A stretch of 64,000 nucleotides of DNA, from the NCBI GenBank assembly GCA_050288165.1, contig JBNKDG010000001.1, forward strand, positions 248,001 through 312,000. The letters run 5' to 3'. Origin of the DNA: JAPHTQ01 sp050288165. Lineage in GTDB: Bacteria; Pseudomonadota; Gammaproteobacteria; Thiohalomonadales; Thiohalomonadaceae. Position 1 is the stretch's first letter; each line of letters starts with the position of its first letter. Below the pieces are notes generated by a model. That model was not told the origin of the DNA, did no database searches, and was given only the letters and a program-made list of their open reading frames with translations. The position numbers and the translations under genes are program-made. Below are positions 50,502-59,478 of this stretch, one piece after another.

Positions 50502-51107
50502 ATGCGCATCATTTTGGCCGACGATCACAAGCTCTTCAGGGATGCCCTCAGGGTTGTCCTGGAAACCGTACCGGACTACGAGGTGGTGGCGGAGGTCGGT
50601 AATGCGCCGGATTTGAAGGAAGCGGTCTCCCAGTTACAACCCGATCTGGTTATTCAGGACTACCGCATGCCGGGCGGGGGTACGGTCGCGGTGCTGGAGT
50701 ACATCAAGCAGCGCTATCCCGAGATCAAGGTCATTATGCTGACCGGTGTCGATTCAGGGGCACTGTTTCAGCAGCTGCTGGATTCCAATGCGGACGGTGT
50801 ATTGCTCAAGGAGATTTCTGCGGAAGAGACGCTGGCATCGATTAGAAAGGTGATGAGCGGCAAGCGGGCGCTCTCTCCCGGTGTGAGTGAGCAGGCGTTG
50901 CCGGGCAGGCCAGACCTCACGACGCGGGAATTCCAGATCATGGAACTGGTTGTCGAGGGCCTCAATAGCGCAGAGATTTCAGCAAGGCTCAACCTCTCGG
51001 CCAAGACGGTTGAGAATCATCGCTACAGTTTGATGAAAAAACTGGGCCTGAAGAATACGGTGGAACTGGTGCACTACGTGCGCAAGCATGGCTTGCTTGA
51101 AAACTGA
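50502..51107 (+). CDS. NarL/LuxR family response regulator
   Basis: The 201-residue protein has a receiver domain with acidic pocket ADDHK, phospho-acceptor Asp53 (VIQDYRMPGGG) and Lys in VLLKEISAEE, followed by a LuxR-type HTH (TTREFQIMELVVEGLNSAEISARLNLSAKTVENH). The sequence opens MRIILADDHKLFRDALRVVLE. It is followed immediately by a hybrid histidine kinase (8 bases apart), the likely partner. It may control the repeat lipoproteins downstream, by position only. Confidence 0.95.
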   Translation: MRIILADDHKLFRDALRVVLETVPDYEVVAEVGNAPDLKEAVSQLQPDLVIQDYRMPGGGTVAVLEYIKQRYPEIKVIMLTGVDSGALFQQLLDSNADGVLLKEISAEETLASIRKVMSGKRALSPGVSEQALPGRPDLTTREFQIMELVVEGLNSAEISARLNLSAKTVENHRYSLMKKLGLKNTVELVHYVRKHGLLEN

Positions 51108-51114
51108 GCGAGCC

Positions 51115-52836
51115 ATGCGTCTGACACTCAAACAGCACTTCAACCGATTTATCACAGCAGGGTTTGAACACGGTGGCGATATCTTTCTGCTGCGCCGCCT
51201 GGTACTGATCACCTCGCTGTTATCGATGATCATCTTTCTCTTCTCTTTCTTCACTGTTTACAACTTCCTTACTGGAGACATCAGAACCGAACTACTTGAC
51301 GCGGGCGGCCTTATCGTAGGGCTCACGGCCATGTACCAGCTACAGCGTCACAAGCGTCTGGAACTGGCCATCAACATCGTCGTTTTTTTACTGTTCTTAT
51401 TCCTGCTGCTGTTCGCCAGCATCAACCAGAACCATAGCTACGGCCTTATCTGGACCTTCTTCTTCCCCGTATTCACGCTACTGCTCAAGGGACAGCGTAC
51501 CGGTACACTGCTTGTGGTCGCGTTTTATTTATTACTGCTGCCCTTGGCTTATCTCGGTATTGGCAGCTGGCAGGATGGGCAGTGGGATTTGACCAGCTTT
51601 ATCCGCTTCAGCCTGGCCTCGCTGGTGATCTACTACAGTGCCTACTTCAGTGAGCATTCGCTACAGCGCTCCTACAATGAACTGAGTCAAACGACCCGGC
51701 GTGAGCAAGAGGCGGCGAAACAGCACACCGAAGAGGTTCTGCAGCTGCTTGAGAACAAGAAACAGTTGATGGCCGACATGTCCCACGACCTGCGCCAGCC
51801 GTTGAATTCCATAGGGCTTTTTCTGTATGCCCTGAAGCAGAAAGTGCAGGGTGACAACGGAGCCATACAACTCATCGACAAGATCGCCAGCGCCCATCAG
51901 GCATTAAGCGAAATATTTTCCGCGCTACTTGAGATATCCAACATAGATACCGGAAAGATTCGGATCCACGCCAAACTGATAGCGCCAACCATAGTGGTGC
52001 AATCGGTGGTCGATGAATTGACAGACACAGCCACCGCCAAAGGTCTGCAAATCCGCCATAACGGTAGCGATGCCTGGGCGATGACCGACGAGGTATTGTT
52101 GTCGCGCATCGTGCGCAACCTGTTAGGCAACGCGATTAAATATACCGACAAGGGCCACATCGAGATCACCGAAAGCGTTGCGCAGCAGCGCCTGAGCATT
52201 GCCATAACAGACACAGGCATCGGTATCCCAGAAGACGAACTGGAGAGTATCTTTGCCGAGTATTACCAGATCGGCAACAAGCGTCGTGATCGCAGGGAAG
52301 GGGTCGGTCTCGGGCTGGCGATTACCAAACGTCTGTGTGATCTGCTCGGCTATGAACTCAGCGTCACCTCCACCGAGGGGGCAGGCTCTTGTTTCACCAT
52401 TACACTGCCGGCAACCGATGCGCAGACCATGCCTGCAGAACTGGAATACCCAACCGATCAGCCAAATCTGGAAGACGTTCGTGTACTGGTGATCGATGAC
52501 GAACCCGAAATCCTGGCCGGGATGCGGCTGATTCTGGAGTCGTGGCAGTGTGAGGTGGACACCGCGAGCGATTATCGTCAGGCGTCGGCGGCGCTTGCCG
52601 CGACTCCCCCCGATATCATCCTCTGCGACTATCGTCTGCAGGATGACATGACCGGTCTGGATGTCTTGCGCAGCCTGGAACAGCAGCATGGCAAGCCTAT
52701 CCCGGCCATCATTATTACCGGTGAGCATACCGCCGTGGTAGAAGCCGAACTCCGGCAGATGGACTACCTGCTACTGACCAAACCCATTCAGCCCATGCAG
52801 TTGCAGGTGGCGATCAGCAACCTGCTCGCCCGCTAA
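51115..52836 (+). CDS. membrane hybrid histidine kinase with C-terminal receiver
   Basis: The product is 573 residues from ATG 51115 (an ATG at 51088 would overlap the regulator). Six hydrophobic segments lie between about 28 and 180, a 7TMR-like sensor without a large periplasmic loop. Then come a coiled coil, HisKA with His224 (LMADMSHDLRQPLNSIG), the HATPase motifs NLLGNAIKYTD, DTGIGIPEDELE and GVGLGLAIT, and a receiver (VLVIDDEPEIL with Asp in IILCDYRLQDD). MSHDLRQPL is typical of the RpfC/SLN-like group often paired with LuxR-type regulators. It probably phosphorylates the preceding regulator. Confidence 0.93.
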   Translation: MRLTLKQHFNRFITAGFEHGGDIFLLRRLVLITSLLSMIIFLFSFFTVYNFLTGDIRTELLDAGGLIVGLTAMYQLQRHKRLELAINIVVFLLFLFLLLFASINQNHSYGLIWTFFFPVFTLLLKGQRTGTLLVVAFYLLLLPLAYLGIGSWQDGQWDLTSFIRFSLASLVIYYSAYFSEHSLQRSYNELSQTTRREQEAAKQHTEEVLQLLENKKQLMADMSHDLRQPLNSIGLFLYALKQKVQGDNGAIQLIDKIASAHQALSEIFSALLEISNIDTGKIRIHAKLIAPTIVVQSVVDELTDTATAKGLQIRHNGSDAWAMTDEVLLSRIVRNLLGNAIKYTDKGHIEITESVAQQRLSIAITDTGIGIPEDELESIFAEYYQIGNKRRDRREGVGLGLAITKRLCDLLGYELSVTSTEGAGSCFTITLPATDAQTMPAELEYPTDQPNLEDVRVLVIDDEPEILAGMRLILESWQCEVDTASDYRQASAALAATPPDIILCDYRLQDDMTGLDVLRSLEQQHGKPIPAIIITGEHTAVVEAELRQMDYLLLTKPIQPMQLQVAISNLLAR

Positions 52837-52860
52837 TCAGATTCCAGCCCCGCACGATGC

Positions 52861-53012
52861 AAATTGGGTGTTTTCACTCAGGCGCCGCCGCGCCTGCCTG
52901 ATGGATAATTGATCATCATTAGACCGGATGTCCGTGTCAGGAGAATGCGATGAACAAATTATTATTACTGGGCAGTGCGCTGCTCTTGGTCTTGGCAGGT
53001 TGCGGTGGCGGT
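52861..53012 (+). repeat. promoter/signal cassette, copy 1
   Basis: These 152 bases recur at 55836-55987 with about nine mismatches and no gaps. The cassette covers about 89 bases upstream of the ATG, the AGGAG ribosome binding site, the lipoprotein signal peptide, the lipobox and the first Gly codons. Both genes start exactly 2975 bases apart, so the offset is constant throughout. Confidence 0.95.
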
Positions 53013-55604
53013 GGCGGCAGCAGTGGCGGCGGGGCACAGGCACCGACGTCCTTAACCTATTCATCAAACCCGGCGGTCTACACCGTCGGTGTCAGCATCA
53101 CCAATAACACACCGAGCAGCGGCGGCGATGCCGTAACTTCCTACAGCGTATCGCCCAGCTTGCCGACAGGTCTGACGCTGGACACCGGCACCGGCGTGAT
53201 TAGCGGTACGCCGACAGTTGCAGCTGCCGCTGCCATCTACACGGTGACGGCCACCAATTCCGGCGGCAGTACCACCGCGGATATCTTTATCACCGTTGCT
53301 GATGTCGCGCCGAGCGCATTAACGTATTCAAGCGCATCGGCGGTCTACACCATAGGCGTCAGTATCACCAATAACACACCGAGCAGCAGCGGTGGCACCG
53401 TAATCTCCTACAGTGTGTCGCCGAGCTTGCCGACCGGTCTGACGCTGGATACCTCAACCGGTGTCATCAGCGGCACACCGACCGCACTGGCCTCTACCAC
53501 GTATACGGTGACGGCCAGCAACAGCGGCGGCAGCACGACAGCCACCCTGGCGATTACCGTGCAGGGATTTGCCGCGACAGCCACCTCCATGACTGCAGTC
53601 AGAGATCGCACTCCGGCAACCCTGCTGCCCAACGGCAAGGTGCTCATCGCGGGTGGCTTTAACACAGGCGCCATGTCGAGCGCAGAGCTGTATGACCCGG
53701 CGACGGACAGCTTCACCGCCACCACCGGTTCCATGACCACGGCCAGGTATAGCGCCACAGCGACCCTGCTGCCCAACGGCAAGGTGCTCATTGCCGGTGG
53801 TACTAACGGGATTGCCCTGTCGAGCGCGGAGCTGTACGACCCGGCGACGGACAGCTTCACGGCTACCAGCGGGGCCATGGCCACGGCCAGGCAAAATGCC
53901 ACAGCGACCCTGCTGCCCAACGGCAAGGTACTCATCGCAGGGGGATTGGACGCAGTATCTAATGCTCTGTCGAGCGCGGAGCTGTATGACCCGGCCACGG
54001 ACAGCTTCACCGCCACCAGTGGGGCCATGACCGTGGCCATGTCTAACGCCACGGCAACCCTGCTGCCCAACGGCAAGGTACTCATCGCGGGGGGCTGGAA
54101 CGCAGGCGCTCTGTCGAGCGCAGAGCTGTATGACCCGGCCACGGACAGCTTCACCGCCACCAGTGGCACCATGACCACGGCCAGGGGGTATGCCATGGCG
54201 ACCCTGTTGCCCAACGGCAAGGTGCTCATCGCGGGGGGATTTGCCGGAACTAGCGCCCTGTCGAGCGCGGAGCTATATGACCCGGCCACGGACAGCTTCA
54301 CCGCCACCAGCGGGGCCATGACCACGATCAGGGATAGTGCCATGGTGACCCTGCTGCCCAGCGGCATGGTGCTCATCGCGGGAGGGACTGACGGTACTGA
54401 AGGAGGTTTTCTGTCGAGCGCGGAGCTGTATGACCCGGCCACGGACAGCTTCACCGCCACCGCGAGCATGACCGCAGCCAGGCAGGACACCACAGCGACC
54501 CTGCTGCCCAACGGTCGGGTGCTCATCGCGGGGGGCGGTTTGTCGAGCGCGGAGCTGTATCAACCGGTCTACCCGAACGGCGACAGTTTCGGTGCCACCA
54601 TCGGTTCCATGACCAAGGTCAGGATTAGCGCCACAGCGACCCTGTTGCCGAACGGCCTGGTGCTCATCGCAGGGGGGAGGGACTCAGGATATATTGCCCT
54701 CTCAAGCGCGGAGCTGTATGACCCGGCGACCGAAACCTTCACCGCCACCAGTGGGAACATGACCGTGGCCAGGTCGTTAGCCACAGCAACCCTGCTGCCC
54801 AACGGCCTGGTGCTCATCGCGGGGGGGAGTGCCGCTGGCAGCGCAGAGCTGTATGACCCGGCGACGGATAGCTTCACCGCCACCGGCGGGTCCATGACCA
54901 CGGCCAGGAATATCGCCACGGCGACCCTGCTGCCCAACGGCAAGGTGCTCATTGCCGGTGGCACTAACGGAAGTGCCCTGTCCAGCGCGGAGCTGTACGA
55001 CCCGGCGACCGATGCCTTTACCGCCACCAGTGGGACGATGACCACGGCCAGGCAAAACGCCACAGCGACCCTGCTGCCCAACGGCAAGGTGCTCATTGCG
55101 GGTGGTGCTAACGGGATTGCCCTGTCCAGCGCAGAGCTATACGACCCGGCGACCGACACCTTCACCGCCACCAGTGGAGCCATGAACTCGGCCAGCTATT
55201 ACGCCATGGCAACCTTGTTGCCCAACGGCAAGGTGCTTATCGCGGGGGGATTTGACGGAAGCAATACCCTGTCGGGCGCAGAGCTATATGACCCGGCAGC
55301 CGACAGCTTCACCGCCACCAGCGGGTCCATGACCACGGCCAGGCGTACCGCCACAATGATCCTGCTGCCCAACGGCAAGGTACTCATTGCAGGAGGGCGC
55401 AGTAATCTTGCTTTCCCGTCCAGCGCAGAACTGTATGACCCGACAGCGGATACCTTCACTGCTACCAGCGGTGCCATGACCACATCCAGGACGGAAGCCA
55501 TGGCAACCTTGCTGCCCAACGGCGCAGTACTCATCGCTGGAGGGGTTGGTGATACTGGTTACCGCTCCAGCGCAGAGCTGTATCCAGCACCAGTGGCTCC
55601 CTGA
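52950..55604 (+). CDS. lipoprotein with two Ig-like domains and 14 Kelch-like repeats
   Basis: The 884-residue product has lipobox LAGC with Cys18, then two Ig-like domains (about 30-205; PSLPTGLTLDTGTGVISGTP, He_PIG type), then 14 repeats of 45-50 residues. Each repeat reads M-T-T-A-R-x-x-A-T-A, then TLLPNGKVLIAGG, a variable loop, then SSAELYDPATDSFTATSG, which is a Kelch-type propeller blade. Fourteen blades fit two seven-bladed propellers. The frame stops after SSAELYPAPVAP because the DNA of a fifteenth repeat is frameshifted. Surface location and binding function are inferred. AGGAG precedes the ATG by eight bases. Confidence 0.88.
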   Translation: MNKLLLLGSALLLVLAGCGGGGGSSGGGAQAPTSLTYSSNPAVYTVGVSITNNTPSSGGDAVTSYSVSPSLPTGLTLDTGTGVISGTPTVAAAAAIYTVTATNSGGSTTADIFITVADVAPSALTYSSASAVYTIGVSITNNTPSSSGGTVISYSVSPSLPTGLTLDTSTGVISGTPTALASTTYTVTASNSGGSTTATLAITVQGFAATATSMTAVRDRTPATLLPNGKVLIAGGFNTGAMSSAELYDPATDSFTATTGSMTTARYSATATLLPNGKVLIAGGTNGIALSSAELYDPATDSFTATSGAMATARQNATATLLPNGKVLIAGGLDAVSNALSSAELYDPATDSFTATSGAMTVAMSNATATLLPNGKVLIAGGWNAGALSSAELYDPATDSFTATSGTMTTARGYAMATLLPNGKVLIAGGFAGTSALSSAELYDPATDSFTATSGAMTTIRDSAMVTLLPSGMVLIAGGTDGTEGGFLSSAELYDPATDSFTATASMTAARQDTTATLLPNGRVLIAGGGLSSAELYQPVYPNGDSFGATIGSMTKVRISATATLLPNGLVLIAGGRDSGYIALSSAELYDPATETFTATSGNMTVARSLATATLLPNGLVLIAGGSAAGSAELYDPATDSFTATGGSMTTARNIATATLLPNGKVLIAGGTNGSALSSAELYDPATDAFTATSGTMTTARQNATATLLPNGKVLIAGGANGIALSSAELYDPATDTFTATSGAMNSASYYAMATLLPNGKVLIAGGFDGSNTLSGAELYDPAADSFTATSGSMTTARRTATMILLPNGKVLIAGGRSNLAFPSSAELYDPTADTFTATSGAMTTSRTEAMATLLPNGAVLIAGGVGDTGYRSSAELYPAPVAP
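53589..55600 (+). repeat. 14 Kelch-coding DNA repeats, 135-150 bp each
   Basis: Unit starts are near 53589, 53733, 53877, 54027, 54171, 54318, 54468, 54609, 54759, 54894, 55038, 55182, 55329 and 55476. Long words such as GAGCTGTATGACCCGGC and CTGCTGCCCAACGGCAAGG recur almost unchanged, so the units are similar at the DNA level. Most contain a run of four to seven G at the loop start. Confidence 0.93.
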
Positions 55605-55713
55605 CCGCGGCCAGGTATATAGTTACGGCGACCCCGTTGCCCAACGGCAGGGGGCTCATCGCGGGGGAGATGACAGCAGCGGTTCTCTGTCGAGCGCAGA
55701 AAGGTATCAATAA
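55601..55713 (+). pseudogene. degenerate fifteenth Kelch repeat, out of frame
   Basis: The DNA after the stop still encodes a blade in other frames: SLTAARYIVTATPLPNGRG, then, after a further shift, GDDSSGSLSSAERYQ and TAA at 55711. The distance from the previous unit is 125 bases, 22 fewer than the comparable units, because the stretch coding for DPATDSF is missing. A G-run at about 55662-55667 is one G short of the in-frame form. Confidence 0.8.
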
Positions 55714-55734
55714 TCGCAACGACCAGGACCTGTC

Positions 55735-55757
55735 CGATCTGGCACCCTGCCAGATCG
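55735..55757 (+). terminator. 10-bp perfect hairpin downstream of the Kelch gene
   Basis: CGATCTGGCA and TGCCAGATCG pair around CCC. The T-rich tract (GGTTCTTGTTGTT) begins only several bases after the stem, so termination is uncertain. Confidence 0.4.
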
Positions 55758-55835
55758 CGATAGGTTCTTGTTGTTGGTCGCCAGGTGTATTGGCGCCCCC
55801 TTTCACTCACTAACGGCCTTTCCACGAGTTAAGAA

Positions 55836-55987
55836 AAATTGGGTGTTTTCACTCAGGCGAAGCCGCGCCTTTCTGACGGATAATTGATTATCATTAGACC
55901 GGATGTCCGTGTCAGGAGAATACGATGAACAAATTATTATTACTGGGCAGTGCGCTGCTCTTGGTATTGTCAGGTTGCGGTGGCGGT
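55836..55987 (+). repeat. promoter/signal cassette, copy 2
   Basis: Counterpart of 52861-53012. The differences fall mainly in GGCGAAGCCGCGCC and in the lipobox codons (LVLSGC instead of LVLAGC). The upstream part has a GGATAATTGATTATCATT stretch, AT-rich and conserved in both copies, a plausible promoter or regulator site. Confidence 0.95.
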
Positions 55988-57241
55988 TCAGGCGGTGGCG
56001 TTCCTACTGCTTCGTGGACAGGCACCAAAGAGTGGGGCGCAGCAGGCGCAATCGCCCCCGCTAGCGCCGTCGCCACGGATAACAATGGCAATGTGTATGC
56101 CACTGGCAACACAACCGGAAGTCTCGATGGCAACGTCCTCGCCGGAAACGGGGACATGTACCTCATCAAATACAACGCTATCGGCAACCGTGAATGGATA
56201 CGCCAACTGGGCGGCTCCGGGGGGCTCCTCAATGGCGCAGCCATTGCGACGGACAGCAGCGGTAATATCTTTGTCACCGGTTACACCGACGTTGGTCTGG
56301 ATGGCAACAGTCTGGTGGGACTACAGGACGCCTACCTGGCGAAATATGATAGTGCCGGTCTCCTGCAATGGACGCTGCAGATCGGCACTACAGGCAAATA
56401 CACAAGTGGCAAGGCTGTAGCGGTCGACGGCAGTGGTTACATCTATCTTGCCGCCAGCGCCGGCGGAAGCATTGATGGCCATGCCATGTCAGGTACAGAC
56501 GGGACCTACCTGGCCAAGTTCGACACCAACGGCATCAGGCAATGGTCGCTGATCAAGAGCCAAAGTAGTTGTGGCGTCGGGCCAAACGCCATGTCCGTCG
56601 ACAGTAGTGGCAACATCCTCATTTCCGGCATGACCAATTGCAATCTGGATGGTCAGACACTCCAGGGTAGTAGTGACCTCTTTGTGATGAAGTATGACGC
56701 CAGCCAGAACTGGCAGTGGACGCGACTCACTGGTGTGTGGACCGCAAAAAATGATGTTGTCGCTGCCGCTCCCAATGCGATCTATCTCATTGGCTACACC
56801 ACCGGGAACGTCACCATTGATGGCGTTACCAGCAGCGGTAACAACGACTCGCTGTTGGTCAAGTTTGATGGCAGCGGTAATAGAGTGTGGACAAGACTTA
56901 CCGGTACGGCGGGCACAGGGGCTTACACCTACAAGGGGGCGGTCGATGCCAGTGGCAACATCTATATGACGGGCGAAACCTGGGGCGCACAAGCCGGTAA
57001 CGCCGCAACGGGCGATGCCGATCATCTACTGATCAAATACGATGCCAGTGGCAACCTTGTGTGGATACGCCAGGATGGTGCCGTGGGGGGTGAAGCCTAC
57101 GGCTACGGTGTTGCCATTGATCCAGACGGCAACGCCTTTATTGCCGGCGAGGCCATGCTGGTGGGGCTGGATGGCAACACGCTGATTGGCAATGATGATG
57201 GCTTCATCGCCAAATATGCACCCGATGGAACCAAACAGTAA
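55925..57241 (+). CDS. SBBP-type repeat lipoprotein
   Basis: The 438-residue product has the same signal peptide as the Kelch lipoprotein (Cys18 in LSGC), but an unrelated mature part of about seven to eight repeats of the seven-bladed SBBP kind: AVATDNNGNVYATGNTTGSLDGN, MYLIKYNAIGNREWIRQLG, and so on. These should form one beta-propeller. Length matches a single propeller. Function unknown, probably binding at the cell surface. A strong terminator follows, so the gene is transcribed from its own cassette or with the Kelch gene. Confidence 0.88.
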   Translation: MNKLLLLGSALLLVLSGCGGGSGGGVPTASWTGTKEWGAAGAIAPASAVATDNNGNVYATGNTTGSLDGNVLAGNGDMYLIKYNAIGNREWIRQLGGSGGLLNGAAIATDSSGNIFVTGYTDVGLDGNSLVGLQDAYLAKYDSAGLLQWTLQIGTTGKYTSGKAVAVDGSGYIYLAASAGGSIDGHAMSGTDGTYLAKFDTNGIRQWSLIKSQSSCGVGPNAMSVDSSGNILISGMTNCNLDGQTLQGSSDLFVMKYDASQNWQWTRLTGVWTAKNDVVAAAPNAIYLIGYTTGNVTIDGVTSSGNNDSLLVKFDGSGNRVWTRLTGTAGTGAYTYKGAVDASGNIYMTGETWGAQAGNAATGDADHLLIKYDASGNLVWIRQDGAVGGEAYGYGVAIDPDGNAFIAGEAMLVGLDGNTLIGNDDGFIAKYAPDGTKQ

Positions 57242-57300
57242 CGCAGCAGGATTCTAAGCATTAGAAAGAGTCGCGATTTAAGAGATGTTTTGTGGAACAG

Positions 57301-57332
57301 AGAAGGGCGCCAATGGCGCCCTTCTTTGTTTT
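57301..57332 (+). terminator. terminator of the SBBP lipoprotein gene
   Basis: GAAGGGCGCC and GGCGCCCTTC form a 10-bp stem with an AAT loop, followed by TTTGTTTT. Confidence 0.88.
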
Positions 57333-57529
57333 ACAACCGAATTTAGACAGGAGCACTCGTCTCGGAGCGGCTGTTTGCCCGGTAAATCGGAGCGGTGTTC
57401 AGGTATTGAATCATCATGTCCATTACTGACGCTGATATCTTGGCAATAGTCGCCGTCTGTATCTATCCTTGGTTGTAATGTTTGACGTTGATATGTCTCT
57501 GGCATTTCCTGCAGGGTTGGCTGTAACTA

Positions 57530-58252
57530 ATGATGACATCCATGGACGATTATTCCGCGCTTACAATCTTACTGGTCGATGACGAGTCCTTTGTCCGGCG
57601 TGTTACTGCCAGGGTGCTCGGTACCTTGAAGATCCCGCGTGTTCTCGAAGCGGAGAATGGGCAGGAAGCCATTGCCCTCCTGAAACAAAACAAGGTTGAC
57701 CTGCTTATCACCGACATCCAGATGCCGGTGATGAACGGTATCGAACTTATCAAGCAGATACGCATGGGCAACACGGCTGCCGACAGGGGGCTGCGAACCA
57801 TCGTGGTGACATCGTTTTCAAATACGGAAGTGCTCGGCTCCTGCCTGCTGCTTGATATCAATGGTTTCCTTGTCAAACCGATCACCGCCGACAGCGCCGC
57901 GGATAAAATCCGGATTGCAATGCGTGAGCGGAGAAGTCTGAATAGCAAGGAGGCCTACCAGCAGGTTAGAAGTGATCTTGCCTCGCTTGGGGCGATGAAG
58001 AGTGAGGAGAAGGAAAACAGGGTTAATGCCGCCATAGTTCGTGAGCCGGTTAAGAGCACTATTGTCGGCGGCAGCCTGATTGCTGTATCACAACTGAGGC
58101 CGGGGATGGAGTTGCTTGAGGACCTGAACGCCCATAATGGAATAAAATTGTTGACCGCCGGGAGCGTGCTCAATGAAGGTCTGATTAACCGGCTTCTTGA
58201 GCTGAATGAAGTCATCCACAATGTGAAAGTCAGGGTGAAGCCTCACGGCTGA
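57530..58252 (+). CDS. response regulator with C-terminal output domain of unknown type
   Basis: The 240-residue protein has a receiver domain at about 10-135 (ILLVDDESFVRRV, Asp62 in LLITDIQMPVMNG, Lys in GFLVKPIT). Residues about 175-240 hold a small beta-rich module, VSQLRPGMELLEDLNAHNGIKLLTAGSVLNEGLINRL, like the segment that precedes HD-GYP or HDOD domains elsewhere. There is no DNA-binding motif. ATG 57530 lacks a clear ribosome binding site; ATG 57542 is an alternative. Its 3' end overlaps the convergent EAL gene by 23 bases. It may be a partner of the large hybrid kinase. Confidence 0.88.
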   Translation: MMTSMDDYSALTILLVDDESFVRRVTARVLGTLKIPRVLEAENGQEAIALLKQNKVDLLITDIQMPVMNGIELIKQIRMGNTAADRGLRTIVVTSFSNTEVLGSCLLLDINGFLVKPITADSAADKIRIAMRERRSLNSKEAYQQVRSDLASLGAMKSEEKENRVNAAIVREPVKSTIVGGSLIAVSQLRPGMELLEDLNAHNGIKLLTAGSVLNEGLINRLLELNEVIHNVKVRVKPHG

Positions 58253-59462
58253 ACAAGCTGGTACTCAGTTGCGGCCAACCCTTTATCCATTCAGGTATCT
58301 CGTCTCCAGGCATTGGTCTCGCGGTAAAATAACCCTGCACCTGATCACAGCCAAGTCGTTCCACCCTTAGCCACTCGTCCAGGGTTTCCACGCCTTCGGC
58401 AACGACGGTCATATTCAGTTTTCTTGCCATCTCAACACTGGACTCAAGAATTACCCCGGTGCGACCACCATCGTTACTTGGCTGTACAAAACTTCGATCC
58501 AGCTTGAGTTCGTCAAACGGCAGGTCGCGCAACTGACTGAGATTGGAGTGGCCGGTACCGAAATCATCAATAGAGAGCCGAACCTTTTTCATCCGTAATC
58601 GCAGCAAGGCCTCAAGCGGGCGTACCAGATCCTCCATCAAGCGGCTCTCCGTCACTTCCAGTTGCATCTGTCCGATGTCACCTCCGGCATTCATAACCGC
58701 CTTTTCCAGCCTGTCTGGAAAATTTTCGTCGTAGAGGCTGTCCATGGAGAGATTGACAGCAACCTTCAATGAGATGCCCTGCTGCCGCCACTGTTGTTCC
58801 GTTTGTGCGGCCTGCGCGATGATCGAAAAGGTCAGCCTGTCGATCAGCCCGTGCTTCTCGGCCACCGGGATAAAAATATCCGGGAATACAGGGCCGATGG
58901 CACTGTCCGGCCAGCGGGCCAGTGCCTCCACGCCGACAGGAAGTCGATCGGCAATTCGTATCTTGGGTTGAAACCAGGGTTTGATCTCGCCGCTATCGAT
59001 GGCCTGTTCCAGCATCTCCGGGGTGATGGAAACGGCTCCAAATGTTTTTTTTGCCAACCGGGTCTGGCCAGTGTGATTTGTCAGGAGTTCGAGAAGTCGC
59101 TCTGCCTGGATCGGCTTCTCTATGGCGCCGAGCACCGACAGTTTCCGTGCGCGGGCCAATGATTCAGCCATGGTCAGCGTCTGGTTGTCTTCGCCGCTGA
59201 ATAGCACGACGGCACCGCTATAACCCGTCTCGTCAAATTGGCGCAGAAGATCCAGACCATCCGCCTCCGGCATATTGAGATCAGTTAGTACCAGACCCAC
59301 GGGAGGTTGTGAGGAGACGATGAACGCCATAGCCTCCTCGACACTGTTAGCTGCATGGACATGCGTGAAGCCCAAACGGCTGAGTACCTGTGCGGTGGTG
59401 CGCAGCACAAAAGGTTCATCATCGACAACAAGAACCGAGCCTGAGAAGTCTTTCGGATTCAT
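58230..59462 (-). CDS. REC-EAL response regulator, cyclic-di-GMP phosphodiesterase
   Basis: The 410-residue protein has a receiver domain (VLVVDDEPFVLR, Asp61 in VLTDLNMPEADG, Lys in AIEKPIQ) and an EAL domain at about 145-395. Glu179-Ala-Leu, the NLS metal site, VTESRLMED, DDFGTGHSNLSQL and AEGVET are all present, so hydrolysis of c-di-GMP is expected. It begins 16 bases after the stop of the giant hybrid kinase, which is the likely phosphodonor. Confidence 0.95.
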   Translation of the reverse strand: MNPKDFSGSVLVVDDEPFVLRTTAQVLSRLGFTHVHAANSVEEAMAFIVSSQPPVGLVLTDLNMPEADGLDLLRQFDETGYSGAVVLFSGEDNQTLTMAESLARARKLSVLGAIEKPIQAERLLELLTNHTGQTRLAKKTFGAVSITPEMLEQAIDSGEIKPWFQPKIRIADRLPVGVEALARWPDSAIGPVFPDIFIPVAEKHGLIDRLTFSIIAQAAQTEQQWRQQGISLKVAVNLSMDSLYDENFPDRLEKAVMNAGGDIGQMQLEVTESRLMEDLVRPLEALLRLRMKKVRLSIDDFGTGHSNLSQLRDLPFDELKLDRSFVQPSNDGGRTGVILESSVEMARKLNMTVVAEGVETLDEWLRVERLGCDQVQGYFTARPMPGDEIPEWIKGWPQLSTSLFSREASP

Positions 59463-59478
59463 AATCTAACCTGCCAAA

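Noticed and set aside
53408..55183. Long antisense frames (up to 372 residues) across the Kelch array
   Set aside because: They arise because the repeat DNA lacks stops on both strands; the plus strand has the ribosome binding site, lipoprotein signal and recognisable blades.
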